Assembly (NCBI GenBank): GCA_903970285.1
Contig: CAJCHN010000145.1
Span: 1-59,381 of the forward strand
Source of the DNA: Rhodanobacteraceae bacterium
GTDB taxonomy: Bacteria > Acidobacteriota > Terriglobia > Terriglobales > Acidobacteriaceae
Reading direction: 5' to 3'
Length of the DNA: 59,381 nucleotides
The stretch's first letter is position 1, and the number at the start of each line of letters is the position of its first letter. The translations under genes and the position numbers were made by a program. Below are positions 45,675 to 54,169 of the stretch, piece after piece. The notes beneath the pieces are model-generated. The model searched no databases and had not been told where the DNA came from. It saw only the letters and a list, made by a program, of their open reading frames with translations.

Positions 45675-45738
45675 GCAGGGTTAGAGCGCGCCCAGGCTCC
45701 GGAGGATGCAGCGTGTCGGCACCGAAGCCCGCTTCGGC

Positions 45739-46563
45739 TTAGTTCATCCAGCTCTTGTCGTTTGGATTCTTGTCCGGATCCACGTACCGCCCGTCCTTGT
45801 CGAAGTGCACCTTTCGCCCCTGCTTGCTCATGTAAACCTCGAACTTCCGGGCAGCGCGGCGGCGTTTGGCTCGATAGTAGTCGTTGCGCAGGGCGAAGTA
45901 GCGCTCGGTCAGGCCGTAGGCAAGGCCGCGCCGCGGCGAGAACTTCAGGAACAGATAGCCGCACAGCGCGCCCGAAAGATGCAGCAGCGCCTCAAATGCG
46001 TTGGACGACTTCAGCAGCGTCGCGATGTCGATCAGGATGTAGATCGCGACCATGTACTTGGCCTTGATGCGGAGAATGAAGAACAGCAAGAACTCCACAT
46101 CTCCAAGCAAGACTGCGACCGCAATCAACAGCCCGTACAGCGCTGCATAGGGGCCGATGCCGAGGAAAACGTCCGGATCCAGCCGGAACAGATGCGTAAA
46201 CCCGATCAGCGAAGCCACGATCGCGCCGCCCACCGCCGAGGTCAGAAAGAGCTCGTAGAGCCAGCGCGCGCCGCGAATGTCCTCCAGCATCGACCCGACG
46301 AACCAAAGCGTCAACAGCGCGAACAGCGTACCCAGAATGCCCAGCGGAAGAAACGCATACGTCACCAGCTGCCACACCTGTCCGTGCAGCACGTCCACCG
46401 GATGCAGCACCAGGTGGTTAAGCAGCGGCCCGTAAAACGATCGGGGAAGAATCAGCCCCAGGAGAGCATCTGCAAAGAAAACCCCGAGCAGGATGAGGAT
46501 GAGACGGCGAGTCGCCCCGGAGAATGGCGGAAGCGCAAGCGTGGTGGGGCTGGAGCGCGGCAT
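45739..46563 (-). CDS. rhomboid-like membrane protein, catalytic Ser missing
   Basis: A 274-residue protein with six membrane segments in rhomboid order: WQLVTYAFLPLGILGTLFAL, LTLWFVGSMLEDIRGARWLY and a final LLHLSGALCGYLF. At the usual GASG serine motif it reads GIGPYAALYG, so Ser is replaced by Tyr, and the oxyanion His/Asn of the second segment (FLH-G, LLFN) are also absent, while the segment-6 His remains. It is therefore probably a non-proteolytic rhomboid relative. A C-terminal soluble tail of ~45 residues ends in DPDKNPNDKSWMN. I chose the ATG at 46563 over the longer frame. Confidence 0.8.
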   Translation of the reverse strand: MPRSSPTTLALPPFSGATRRLILILLGVFFADALLGLILPRSFYGPLLNHLVLHPVDVLHGQVWQLVTYAFLPLGILGTLFALLTLWFVGSMLEDIRGARWLYELFLTSAVGGAIVASLIGFTHLFRLDPDVFLGIGPYAALYGLLIAVAVLLGDVEFLLFFILRIKAKYMVAIYILIDIATLLKSSNAFEALLHLSGALCGYLFLKFSPRRGLAYGLTERYFALRNDYYRAKRRRAARKFEVYMSKQGRKVHFDKDGRYVDPDKNPNDKSWMN

Positions 46564-46698
46564 GATACGACCATCATAGATCGTTGCCCGGCCAACCAGT
46601 TTCCCACTCCCCGCAGCGCTCCGCCAGGCTGCGCGCGAGAACGCGCCGTTGACGCTGTCCTCTACAAACAACTGAGAACCGCGAACGTACAAACTGCG

Positions 46699-48192
46699 TC
46701 ACCGGTTCTGCGGCATCGGGTACACCGCTGGCGATTTATGCCCCGCCGCATCGGACGACCGCAAGCCAAAGACCACGTTGTCCTTCGAGATCGGCAGCTT
46801 GATCTCGAGCGCGGCCCCGGCGCTCTGCAGGTTGGTCCACGTGGGGGCGTCCGTCCCCCGCCACACCACCTCGTAAGTCGTCCCGGCAGGAGCGCCGGCA
46901 GGCGGACGCCACGAGAGTTCGGTGTTGTTGTCCAGCGCCTTGGTCAGGATGTGGACCTCGGCCGGCTCTCCCGGCGCAGCCGCGAACGTAGCCAGGCAAG
47001 CTGCGTTGAGGCGGGCGACGTTGGCAACATACTCGATATCGACGTATTGCAGGAAGTCTCCATACTGGATCTGCCCGGTGGTTCCGTTCTGGAGCGTTCC
47101 CGCCTCCAGCCGGGGCGTCTGGTGCTGGTGATCGAAGTTCTCCTGCCACTCCGTAAACCGCACCGCGGCAAACCCCTCCGCGTTGAAGCTGGTGTGATCG
47201 CCTCCGCGCAGGAATCGGTCGCGGCGGAAGATCAGCACCGGATGAAACGCCGGCACCAGCCGGATCATCTGGCTGCGTGCATGGCCGCCCGCCACCGGCG
47301 CAGGACGCTCCTCGGTCGCGTGGAAGTAGGAGTGGGAGACGTCCAGAATGGCGCGCGCCAGCTCCCGTGAAGGCGAGTCGGACTCCGCTCCCAGCGTCTG
47401 GATCATGCGCAGTTGTTCGGGCGTGGTGGGCGCCGGAACCCCTTCCGAAAAGATCCGGACCGCACTCTTATCCTGACCCGTCTGCCCCGGCGTCGTGTCG
47501 CCGCCCACAATATCGTCGTTCAGCACCGCTTCCAGGTCCCAGCCCTCCGCCCGGGCCAGCTTCGCCAGGTGCCGGCTGCCGTTCAGCCCCTGCTCCTCCC
47601 CGGCGACCGCGACGAAGACGATGGTGGCGGGAAACTTCAGCCGCGAAAGCACCCGCGCCGACTCCAGCGACACCGCCACTCCGCTCGCGTCGTCGTTCGC
47701 GCCCGGCGCGGGATCGTGGGTGTTGAAGTTGTCCGAGTTGCGCGAGTCGTAATGCCCGGTCACGAGCACCCGCCGGTTGACCTGCGCGGGATCCATCCCC
47801 TTCAGCACCGCGTAGATATTCTGCAGGCGGGTGTCCTTCAGGATGCGCGTCTTCGGCGTGCCCGGCTCGATCTCGTCGTCGCGCCTGACCTCCATGCAGT
47901 TGCCGCACTCGGCGGAGATCCGCGTAAACTCGGCAAAGATCCAGTCCGCCGCTGCGGTCACGCCTGTACCCGGCGGCAGATCCGTGTCCATGGAGGAGAG
48001 CGTCGAGCGATTGCCGAACGAGACCAGCTTGGCAATGTCATCGTGAATGCGACGCGGCGAGATGCCGGCGATCGCGGAAGCGATGGCGGGGTCCGCCGGA
48101 GCCACGGGCAGTGTCTGTTGCGACCGCGCCGAGGAGCCATGGGTCAGAGCGGCGAGCAGGAACCAAGCGGCGGACGGCAGCGGTCGGGTCAT
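46699..48192 (-). CDS. exported M28-family zinc peptidase with fibronectin-like domain
   Basis: A 497-residue protein with a signal peptide (AAWFLLAALTHGSSARS). The M28 catalytic part has all metal ligands: VTGHYDSRN (His), PGANDDASGV (bridging Asp), VAGEEQGLNGS (Glu pair), NDDIVGGD (Asp) and RGGDHTSFN (His). The C-terminal ~90 residues form a beta-sandwich with WRPPAGAPAGTTYEVVWRG, a fibronectin type III-like domain. It probably acts as an aminopeptidase on extracellular peptides. The ATG at 48192 follows AGGAAG. Confidence 0.92.
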   Translation of the reverse strand: MTRPLPSAAWFLLAALTHGSSARSQQTLPVAPADPAIASAIAGISPRRIHDDIAKLVSFGNRSTLSSMDTDLPPGTGVTAAADWIFAEFTRISAECGNCMEVRRDDEIEPGTPKTRILKDTRLQNIYAVLKGMDPAQVNRRVLVTGHYDSRNSDNFNTHDPAPGANDDASGVAVSLESARVLSRLKFPATIVFVAVAGEEQGLNGSRHLAKLARAEGWDLEAVLNDDIVGGDTTPGQTGQDKSAVRIFSEGVPAPTTPEQLRMIQTLGAESDSPSRELARAILDVSHSYFHATEERPAPVAGGHARSQMIRLVPAFHPVLIFRRDRFLRGGDHTSFNAEGFAAVRFTEWQENFDHQHQTPRLEAGTLQNGTTGQIQYGDFLQYVDIEYVANVARLNAACLATFAAAPGEPAEVHILTKALDNNTELSWRPPAGAPAGTTYEVVWRGTDAPTWTNLQSAGAALEIKLPISKDNVVFGLRSSDAAGHKSPAVYPMPQNR

Positions 48193-48623
48193 AGTCTTCC
48201 TGGAAATCTGGAGTATGGAGTTCGGCTGGCGCGAGGGAGGGGTTCGCAGGTGAAGCACGGATGTGGCGATGATAACCCGGGAAATGAGTCGTCACCTGCA
48301 ACCGGCGTTCGAGCGGCCACTCTCCCGACCGCTTCTTGCTAACAAAAAACCGCTCCCGTATGAAAACAAATGGGCACGGTGACAGTGATCTTGCTCTAGA
48401 GTAACCATGGGTTGCATGCAAAGCATGCGAAAAGAGGCTTGGCGGCGGCGAACGTATCTGCTGGTTTCGTCATCCAATGGCCCGTATCAGATCAGTTCTC
48501 CTTTGGCTATACCCTGGGCTTCCGTGTACGCCGTCTCCTCTCACGCAGAGCGGCTCTCGCACGGGTTCTTCAGAGCACGGTAAGGGAAGACCTGATCTAG
48601 AACAAAGTTGTGGAGGTTGACTG
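48193..48623. other. intergenic region between the M28 and LysW-like genes
   Basis: About 430 bases between divergent genes with no supported gene. Two palindromic features overlap near 48412-48427: TTGCATGCAA and GCATGC-AAA-GCATGC, possible regulator-binding sites. No perfect promoter could be placed for either neighbour. Confidence 0.5.
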
Positions 48624-48830
48624 ATGGCGAAAGTGTGCCCGGAGTGCGATAACCCGCTCGATATCGATGAAGACGAAGTGGAAGAAGGCGATACCCTGAC
48701 CTGCGACGAATGCGGCGTGGAGCTTGAGGTAGTCACCGTCGATCCCCTGGAACTCTCGCCCGTCGACGCTGAAGGATACGACGATGAAGATCTGACTCAT
48801 GAGGCCGACGAGGACGATGAAGACGCCTGA
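48624..48830 (+). CDS. LysW-like acidic zinc-ribbon protein
   Basis: A 68-residue acidic protein with one zinc ribbon (VCPECDNPLDI ... LTCDECGVELEVV) and the LysW-typical continuation VVTVDPLELSPV. LysW carries the amino group of growing Lys/Arg intermediates through a C-terminal EDWGE. Here the C-terminus is an acidic tail (EADEDDEDA) without that motif, so carrier function is doubtful. No lysX/argX-type ligase or other Lys/Arg gene is nearby. The ATG at 48624 is preceded by a GGTTGA stretch. Confidence 0.85.
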   Translation: MAKVCPECDNPLDIDEDEVEEGDTLTCDECGVELEVVTVDPLELSPVDAEGYDDEDLTHEADEDDEDA

Positions 48831-48929
48831 TCCGCCACTGCGAGCGGCAACTCGCCGCGCAGAGCGCCACCTGAAACTGTGGGCACGGCTCCGGGTTTGA
48901 GCCAGTGGGAACGTATACTGGAGGTTATG

Positions 48930-49325
48930 ATGAACTCGACAGGCGTAAAGCGGGTGGGCACGCTGCGGGGCCTTTGCGCAACTGCCGGACTGGCCTGCGC
49001 GCTGACGCTTGGTGCCCCGCTGATGCCCCTTGCACCCCGGGCGGTGGCGCAGACTCGCGGTCCGGTGCAGCGCACGGTCATCGGCAAGGTCGAGGGCAAG
49101 GGTGGGGCGCCGATCAAAGGCGCCGTCGTCTACCTCAAGGACGACCGCAGCCAGGCGGTGCGCAGCGAAATTTCGTCCGACGATGGATCGTTCCGCTTTG
49201 TCCAGCTTTCGCAGAATACCGACTACGAGGTCTGGGCACAAAGCGACTCGAAGAAGAGCAAGACTCGATCTATCAGCTCCTTCGACAGCAAAAACGACTT
49301 CAACTTCATCCTGACCATCGACTGA
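48930..49325 (+). CDS. exported carboxypeptidase-regulatory-like domain protein
   Basis: A 131-residue protein with a signal peptide ([20 protein letters not shown] ending around AVAQ) followed by one carboxypeptidase-regulatory-like domain: [40 protein letters not shown] and [10 protein letters not shown]. Such beta-sandwich domains are usually fused to transporters or peptidases; this one stands alone. TGGAGG at 48919-48924 has better spacing to the ATG at 48930 than to the one at 48927. Confidence 0.85.
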   Translation: MNSTGVKRVGTLRGLCATAGLACALTLGAPLMPLAPRAVAQTRGPVQRTVIGKVEGKGGAPIKGAVVYLKDDRSQAVRSEISSDDGSFRFVQLSQNTDYEVWAQSDSKKSKTRSISSFDSKNDFNFILTID

Positions 49326-49351
49326 GTCCCGGCAGTTGCCGCCTGTGGATC

Positions 49352-50956
49352 CTACAGCGGGATGTTCCCGTGCTTCTTCGGCGGGTTCTTCTCCCGCTTG
49401 GTGGCGAGCATGTCCAGCGCCAGGTTCAGCCGGCGGCGGGTCTCCGAAGGCCGGATCACGGCATCGATATAGCCGCGCTCCGCGGCGACATAAGGATTCG
49501 CGAAGCGGCTGCGAAACTCCTCCACCTTTTCCGCGCGCAGGTCCGCAAGAATGGCCTGCTTTTCCGCCTCGCTAAACGGCTTGCCTTGCGGCCAGACCGC
49601 CTCCGCGGTGCGCAGCGCCTGGTCGAACTCGCGCTTGTACACAATGTTGACCGCGCCCTCCGGACCCATCACGGCGATCTCGGCCGTAGGCCACGCAAGG
49701 TTCAGATCGGTCCGCAGATGTTTTGAACTCATCACGCAATATGCTCCGCCGTACGCCTTGCGCGTGATGACGGTCAGCTTCGGCACCGTCGCCTCGGCAA
49801 ATGCATACAGCAGCTTGGCACCGTGGCGGATGATGCCGCCATGCTCCTGCTGCACGCCGGGCATGAAGCCGGGAACATCCTCAAAGGTGAGCAGCGGGAT
49901 ATTGAAGGCGTCGCAGAAGCGCACAAAGCGCGCCGCCTTCACCGACGCGTCGATATCCAGCACGCCGGCCAGCACGGCGGGCTGATTGGCGACCACGCCC
50001 ACCGGACGGCCGTTCATCCGGGCGAAGCCGACCAGGATGTTGCGGGCAAAGTGCTGATGCACCTCGAAGAAATATCCCTCATCCACGATCTTCGTGATGA
50101 CGTCGCACATGTCGTAGGGCTGGTTCGACGCCTCGGGAATGATGCTGTCTAGGCTCGCGTCGGCGCGCGCAGGGTCGTCCGTGCAGGGGCTGCGCGGTGC
50201 CAGATCGAGGTTGTTCGAAGGGATAAACGTGAGCAGTTCGCGGATGGTTGCCAGAGCTTGCGCGTCGTCGGCGGTCATGAAGTGGGCGACACCGGAGATC
50301 TGGTTGTGGGTGGCGGCCCCGCCAAGCTGCTCCTTGGTGACGTCCTCGTGGGTGACGGTGCGGATCACGTCCGGCCCGGTGACGAACATGTAGCTGGTGC
50401 GCTCGGTCATGAGGGTGAAGTCGGTGATGGCGGGCGAATACACCGCGCCGCCCGCGCAGGGCCCCAGGATCGCCGATATCTGCGGGATGACGCCTGAAGC
50501 GAGCGTGTTGCGCAGGAAGATGTCGGTGTAGCCGGCGAGCGAGACGACGCCTTCCTGGATGCGGGCTCCGCCGGAGTCGTTGAGGCCGATCACGGGCGCG
50601 CCGACACGCAGGGCAGTATCCATGATGGCGACGATCTTGGCGGCATTGGCTTCAGACAGGCTGCCGCCGAAGACGGTGAAGTCCTGGGCGAAGACGAAGA
50701 CGATGCGGCCATGGATGCGGCCGTGACCGGTGATGAATCCATCGCCGGGGATGCGGGCTTCGGCCATGCCGAAGTCGGTGGCGCGCGAGGCGACGAACTT
50801 GCCGGTCTCCTCGAAGCTGCCCGGGTCGAGCAGCAGATCGATGCGCTCGCGGGCGGAGAGCTTGCCGGCCGATTTTTCGCGGGCGCGGCGCTCGGGGCCG
50901 CCGCCGGCTTCGGCTTCGGCGTTGCGGCGGGAGAGTTCACGGAGGCGGTCGGGCAT
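49352..50956 (-). CDS. acyl-CoA carboxylase carboxyltransferase (beta) subunit
   Basis: A 534-residue PccB/12S-type carboxyltransferase that moves carboxyl from biotin to an acyl-CoA such as propionyl-CoA. Family signatures are [66 protein letters not shown] and [17 protein letters not shown]. The length matches PccB. The partner biotin carboxylase and carrier genes are not in this window, so they must be elsewhere. The ATG at 50956 is preferred over an upstream TTG at 50977. Two direct repeats (51005-51074) lie in its upstream region. Confidence 0.94.
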   Translation of the reverse strand: MPDRLRELSRRNAEAEAGGGPERRAREKSAGKLSARERIDLLLDPGSFEETGKFVASRATDFGMAEARIPGDGFITGHGRIHGRIVFVFAQDFTVFGGSLSEANAAKIVAIMDTALRVGAPVIGLNDSGGARIQEGVVSLAGYTDIFLRNTLASGVIPQISAILGPCAGGAVYSPAITDFTLMTERTSYMFVTGPDVIRTVTHEDVTKEQLGGAATHNQISGVAHFMTADDAQALATIRELLTFIPSNNLDLAPRSPCTDDPARADASLDSIIPEASNQPYDMCDVITKIVDEGYFFEVHQHFARNILVGFARMNGRPVGVVANQPAVLAGVLDIDASVKAARFVRFCDAFNIPLLTFEDVPGFMPGVQQEHGGIIRHGAKLLYAFAEATVPKLTVITRKAYGGAYCVMSSKHLRTDLNLAWPTAEIAVMGPEGAVNIVYKREFDQALRTAEAVWPQGKPFSEAEKQAILADLRAEKVEEFRSRFANPYVAAERGYIDAVIRPSETRRRLNLALDMLATKREKNPPKKHGNIPL

Positions 50957-51004
50957 CGGGTGCGATTTTACAGGCAAGCGCGGCCCACCCCCCGCAACAA
51001 GTAT

Positions 51005-51074
51005 GCAAAGTATTCAAAACAAATGATTTAAGGTTAGACCGCCACTTCGCAAAGTATTGAAAGCAAAGAGTTTT
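51005..51074. repeat. pair of imperfect direct repeats (GCAAAGTATT)
   Basis: GCAAAGTATTCAAAACAAAT (from 51005) and GCAAAGTATTGAAAGCAAAG (from 51049) share most positions at a 44-bp spacing and both continue into TTT-rich sequence. The same 12-mer start occurs at 3777-3788. They lie between two minus-strand genes and look like a lineage-specific dispersed sequence. Confidence 0.5.
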
Positions 51075-51166
51075 GCAGCGATCACGCGCCGGGGCCGCGG
51101 AAGGTCTCGCAGATGGTGCACGGATGGTGCACGCTTGAGGCGCAAAGGCGGGGTTTCCGGCGAAGG

Positions 51167-51877
51167 TCAACGATTGACTGGTGCCGCCTCCGGTGCAGGA
51201 GCCGGACTGAAGAGGACCAGGAGGACGGTGACGAGGAGAGGCGGCTCGGCGAACAGGATGGCGTGAACGGGAAAGCGGGGAGCGACGAAGGCGCCGATGA
51301 GGGCGCCGAGCAGGAAGCTGGTGCAGATGGTGCCGAGTTTGAGGGCCTGCGCGCGCCCTTTGGAACGGAGGTCGGGGTTGGCGGCGAAGCAGCGGTCGAA
51401 GAAGCCTTCGGCGACCATGCGCAGGTTTCCGGTGACGAAGGTGGAGTTGTAGGTGAAGCGTCCGACGCGACGAAAGGTGGCGACCTGAAAGGCGGAGACG
51501 AAGGCGACGATGCCGGTAAAGGCGAGCTGGGGGAAGCCGGCGGGGAGCAGGCCGACCAACAGCAGGCCGGCGGTTTCGAGCAACAGGACGACCAGGGCGG
51601 AGCGGCGGACGGGCGCGGTGCGGATGATGCGTGCACCGACTACGCCGAGCAGGAAGCAGGTGATGGGGACAATGTGGCGGAGGGACTGCATCCACTGGCT
51701 CTGGACGAGGGCGATAGCGAGGAAGATGACGTTGCCGGTCATGGCGTTGGCGAAGACGTGACCGTGATCGAGGTAGACGATGGCGTCGAGCAGGCCTCCG
51801 GTGGAGGCGAGCAGGATGGCCGAGGCGATGTCGGTGGCGTTGAAGGAGGACTCGTCGGTGGGTTCCTGGCTCGGCAT
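51167..51877 (-). CDS. YoaK/DUF1275-family membrane protein
   Basis: A 236-residue protein with about six membrane segments. The DUF1275 signatures are clear: GGLLDAIVYLDHGHVFANAM followed by TGNVIFLAIAL near the start, and NSTFVTGNLRMVAEGFFD in the middle; both TGN/VTGN repeats are typical. The function of the family is unknown; some are annotated as transporters. The ATG at 51877 is used. Confidence 0.88.
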   Translation of the reverse strand: MPSQEPTDESSFNATDIASAILLASTGGLLDAIVYLDHGHVFANAMTGNVIFLAIALVQSQWMQSLRHIVPITCFLLGVVGARIIRTAPVRRSALVVLLLETAGLLLVGLLPAGFPQLAFTGIVAFVSAFQVATFRRVGRFTYNSTFVTGNLRMVAEGFFDRCFAANPDLRSKGRAQALKLGTICTSFLLGALIGAFVAPRFPVHAILFAEPPLLVTVLLVLFSPAPAPEAAPVNR

Positions 51878-51952
51878 CTCGGTCGCTACTCGGATGGGTG
51901 GCTCAAGGTTCGGTGCGCGCCCGGGACGTGATGGTCTTGCTCTTGCCGGCGA

Positions 51953-52171
51953 TCAAGCGGCACGGCAGACCTGTTCGATCTGCCGGGCGAGAGAACGCGC
52001 GGCGGGATCGTCCTCGATGCGCGGGGCCCGGGAAGCCAAGCGAACATCTTCTGGGCTGGGGCCGCCCGTGAGGGAGAGGTTCCTAAAGGCCGGTTGGGCA
52101 GAGTAATCGGCGAAGGCGCGGCGGGAGAGGGTCGCGAACTCTGGCGAAGCAGCCGGGTTGGTTGTCTCCAT
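51953..52171 (-). CDS. small hypothetical protein
   Basis: A 72-residue soluble protein I do not recognise, starting METTNPAASPEF and ending RQIEQVCRAA. It has no signal or membrane segment and is rich in Ala, Arg and acidic residues. The ATG at 52171 has a strong GGAGGAAC directly upstream, the main reason to call it. It lies between the YoaK gene and the repeat block and could be co-transcribed with the former (75 bp apart). Confidence 0.5.
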   Translation of the reverse strand: METTNPAASPEFATLSRRAFADYSAQPAFRNLSLTGGPSPEDVRLASRAPRIEDDPAARSLARQIEQVCRAA

Positions 52172-52254
52172 GTTCCTCCGCGACTCTCTCGAGGCTGCTT
52201 CTTGATTATGCGCCAGTGGGAGTGAAGATCCGAGTCTCTCCGGGGGGAGGCAAA

Positions 52255-52554
52255 GCGGAAATGCGCATCTCGTACTGGGGACAAGACAAATTTGAGAGCT
52301 GACAGCGAAGGCGCTCGGAGCTGTCAGCTTCAGGCGTCGAATGGTTGCGGAGATACGCATCTCGTACCGGAGACAAGACAATTTGAGAGCTGACAGCTTC
52401 GGGCGTCGAGTCGTTGCGGAAATGCGCATCTCGTTACCGGGACAAGACAAATTTGAGAGCTGACAGCGAAGGCGCTCGGAGCTGTCAGCTTCAGGCGTCG
52501 AATCGTTGCGGAGATGCGCATCTCGTACCGGAGACAAGACAACTTGAGAACTGA
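52255..52554. repeat. block of four ~70-92 bp tandem repeats with internal palindrome
   Basis: Units begin GCGGARATGCGCATCTCGTA and continue CCGGAGACAAGACAAATTTG. Copies are 52255-52346, 52347-52415, 52416-52507 and a partial 52508-52554. Copies 1 and 3 contain an extra 22-bp stretch that completes a palindrome, AGCTGACAG ... CTGTCAGCT; copy 2 lacks it. The block lies 15 bp after the sugar porter stop codon. It looks like a REP/RIP-type dispersed element expanded in tandem; coding frames across it are spurious. Confidence 0.85.
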
Positions 52555-52569
52555 CCTCCGGCCACGGCA

Positions 52570-53919
52570 TCAGTGGGTGATGATCGGTTTGCGCAGGCGG
52601 TGCTGGAGCATTTCGAGCGAGTAGCCTTTGGTTTCGGGGTAGATGGTGAGCACGACGACGAACTGGACCACCATCATGGCGGCGAAGAAGGCAAACGGCA
52701 GGGACTTGGAATAGCCGAGTGCGCGTGGCATCAGGAAGGCGATGATCGCGTTCATGATCCAGTGAGTGGAGGAGCCCAGGCTCTGTCCCTTGGAGCGGAC
52801 GTTGGTGGGGAAAACTTCCGAGAGATAGACCCAGATGACGGCGCCCTGCGAGATGGCAAAAAAGATGATGAAGCCAACGAAGGCAGGGAGCAGCAGGTTG
52901 GGATGGCCGCCGACCTGAAAGAGAATGGCCGCACCGCCGAGGCAGACGGCGCAGCCGACGGCTCCGATGAGGAGAAGCGTCTTGCGTCCAAGCTTGTCGA
53001 TGAGCGAGATGCCGAGGAGCGTGGCGAGCAGATTGGCGAGGCCGATGACGACGGACTGGTAGTTGGCGGAGAGATGGCTGAAGCCGGCGCTCTGGAAGAT
53101 GGTCGGCAGGTAGTAGAGGATGGCGTTGATTCCGCTGAGCTGGTTGAACATGCCGATGGTGATGGCGAGGAAGATGGGCAGGTTGTGGCGTCCGTCGAAG
53201 AGAGTACTGGAGCCTTCGTCCTCGCGGAGCGATTCGAGGATGGCGTCGACTTCTGCCTTGGAGTCGGGCGAGCCCATCGCGGCGAGGGTGAACTGAGCCT
53301 CGTCGATGCGGTTCTGGGTGACAAGCCAGCGGGAGCTGTGCGGGACGCTGAGGAGCAGGATGAGGAAGAGGGTAGCGGGGAGGACGGCGACGCCGAGGTC
53401 GACGCGCCACTCGATGACGCCGAGATGGAAGGACGCGATGATGGCGTTCGAGAGATAGGCGAGCAGGATGCCGATGACGATGTTGATCTGGAAGAGGCCG
53501 ACGAGGCGTCCGCGCCATTTGGCGGGGGCGAGTTCCGCGATATAGACGGGGCCGAGAACGGACGAGCCTCCGATGCCGATGCCGCCGATGAAGCGGAAGA
53601 CGAGCAGCGCGATCCAACTGGGGGCGAAGGCGCAGCCGATGGCGGAGAGGACGTAGAGCACGCCCATAATGCGCAGGGCGGCGCGACTGCCGATCTTCTG
53701 CCCGAGCGGGCCGCTGAAGAGTGCGCCGAAGACGGTGCCGACAAGCGCAATGGAGACGGTGACGCCAAGGGTCCAGCCATTGAGGCTGTATTGATTCTTG
53801 ATGGCTTCGTTGGCGCCGGCGATGACGACGGTATCGAAGCCGAAGAGCAGGCCTCCGAGGGCGCCGGTCATGGCGCTCTTGCCGAGGAGGATCATTGCCG
53901 TGGTTTTGCTGGACGCCAT
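52570..53919 (-). CDS. sugar porter (major facilitator superfamily)
   Basis: A 449-residue 12-segment transporter of the sugar porter family. Signatures are GGLLFGFDTVVIAGA (segment 1), RFIGGIGIGGSSVLGPVYIA followed by ELAPAKWRGRLV (segments 4-5), FNQLSGINAILYY (segment 7) and YPETKGYSLEML at the end, all as in XylE/GalP. It should bring a hexose or pentose into the cell with protons. No sugar-metabolism gene is adjacent, so the substrate is open. The repeat block follows directly downstream. Confidence 0.93.
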   Translation of the reverse strand: MASSKTTAMILLGKSAMTGALGGLLFGFDTVVIAGANEAIKNQYSLNGWTLGVTVSIALVGTVFGALFSGPLGQKIGSRAALRIMGVLYVLSAIGCAFAPSWIALLVFRFIGGIGIGGSSVLGPVYIAELAPAKWRGRLVGLFQINIVIGILLAYLSNAIIASFHLGVIEWRVDLGVAVLPATLFLILLLSVPHSSRWLVTQNRIDEAQFTLAAMGSPDSKAEVDAILESLREDEGSSTLFDGRHNLPIFLAITIGMFNQLSGINAILYYLPTIFQSAGFSHLSANYQSVVIGLANLLATLLGISLIDKLGRKTLLLIGAVGCAVCLGGAAILFQVGGHPNLLLPAFVGFIIFFAISQGAVIWVYLSEVFPTNVRSKGQSLGSSTHWIMNAIIAFLMPRALGYSKSLPFAFFAAMMVVQFVVVLTIYPETKGYSLEMLQHRLRKPIITH

Positions 53920-54169
53920 GGTTTCCCCTTACGTGGAGCGAAGTTAGGTATTACATTTTGCAGGTAAGACCATATCATCTGCTATGACATCTAGACCTCT
54001 CCGGCTTGACAGGCTCCCGCTGGCCGCCGGCGATGGAGGACGCGAAGTGCGGTTCGGGTGGTGGCAGCGCGAAATCGCATGGTCGAACGGGACTGGCTGA
54101 AAGAAGCCACGCGCCATCATACGTCAGCCGATGCGGTCACGGTGAGGGGGCGTTGAGCAAATTGCTGGT

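Noticed and set aside
52255-52554. CRISPR array
   Set aside because: The repeats are contiguous without unique spacers, differ in length and have no cas genes nearby.
51953-53617. One long minus-strand frame through the repeat block and the sugar porter gene
   Set aside because: Most of it is a shifted reading of the porter and of non-coding repeats; only the last 72 codons (52171-51953) have their own start and ribosome-binding site.
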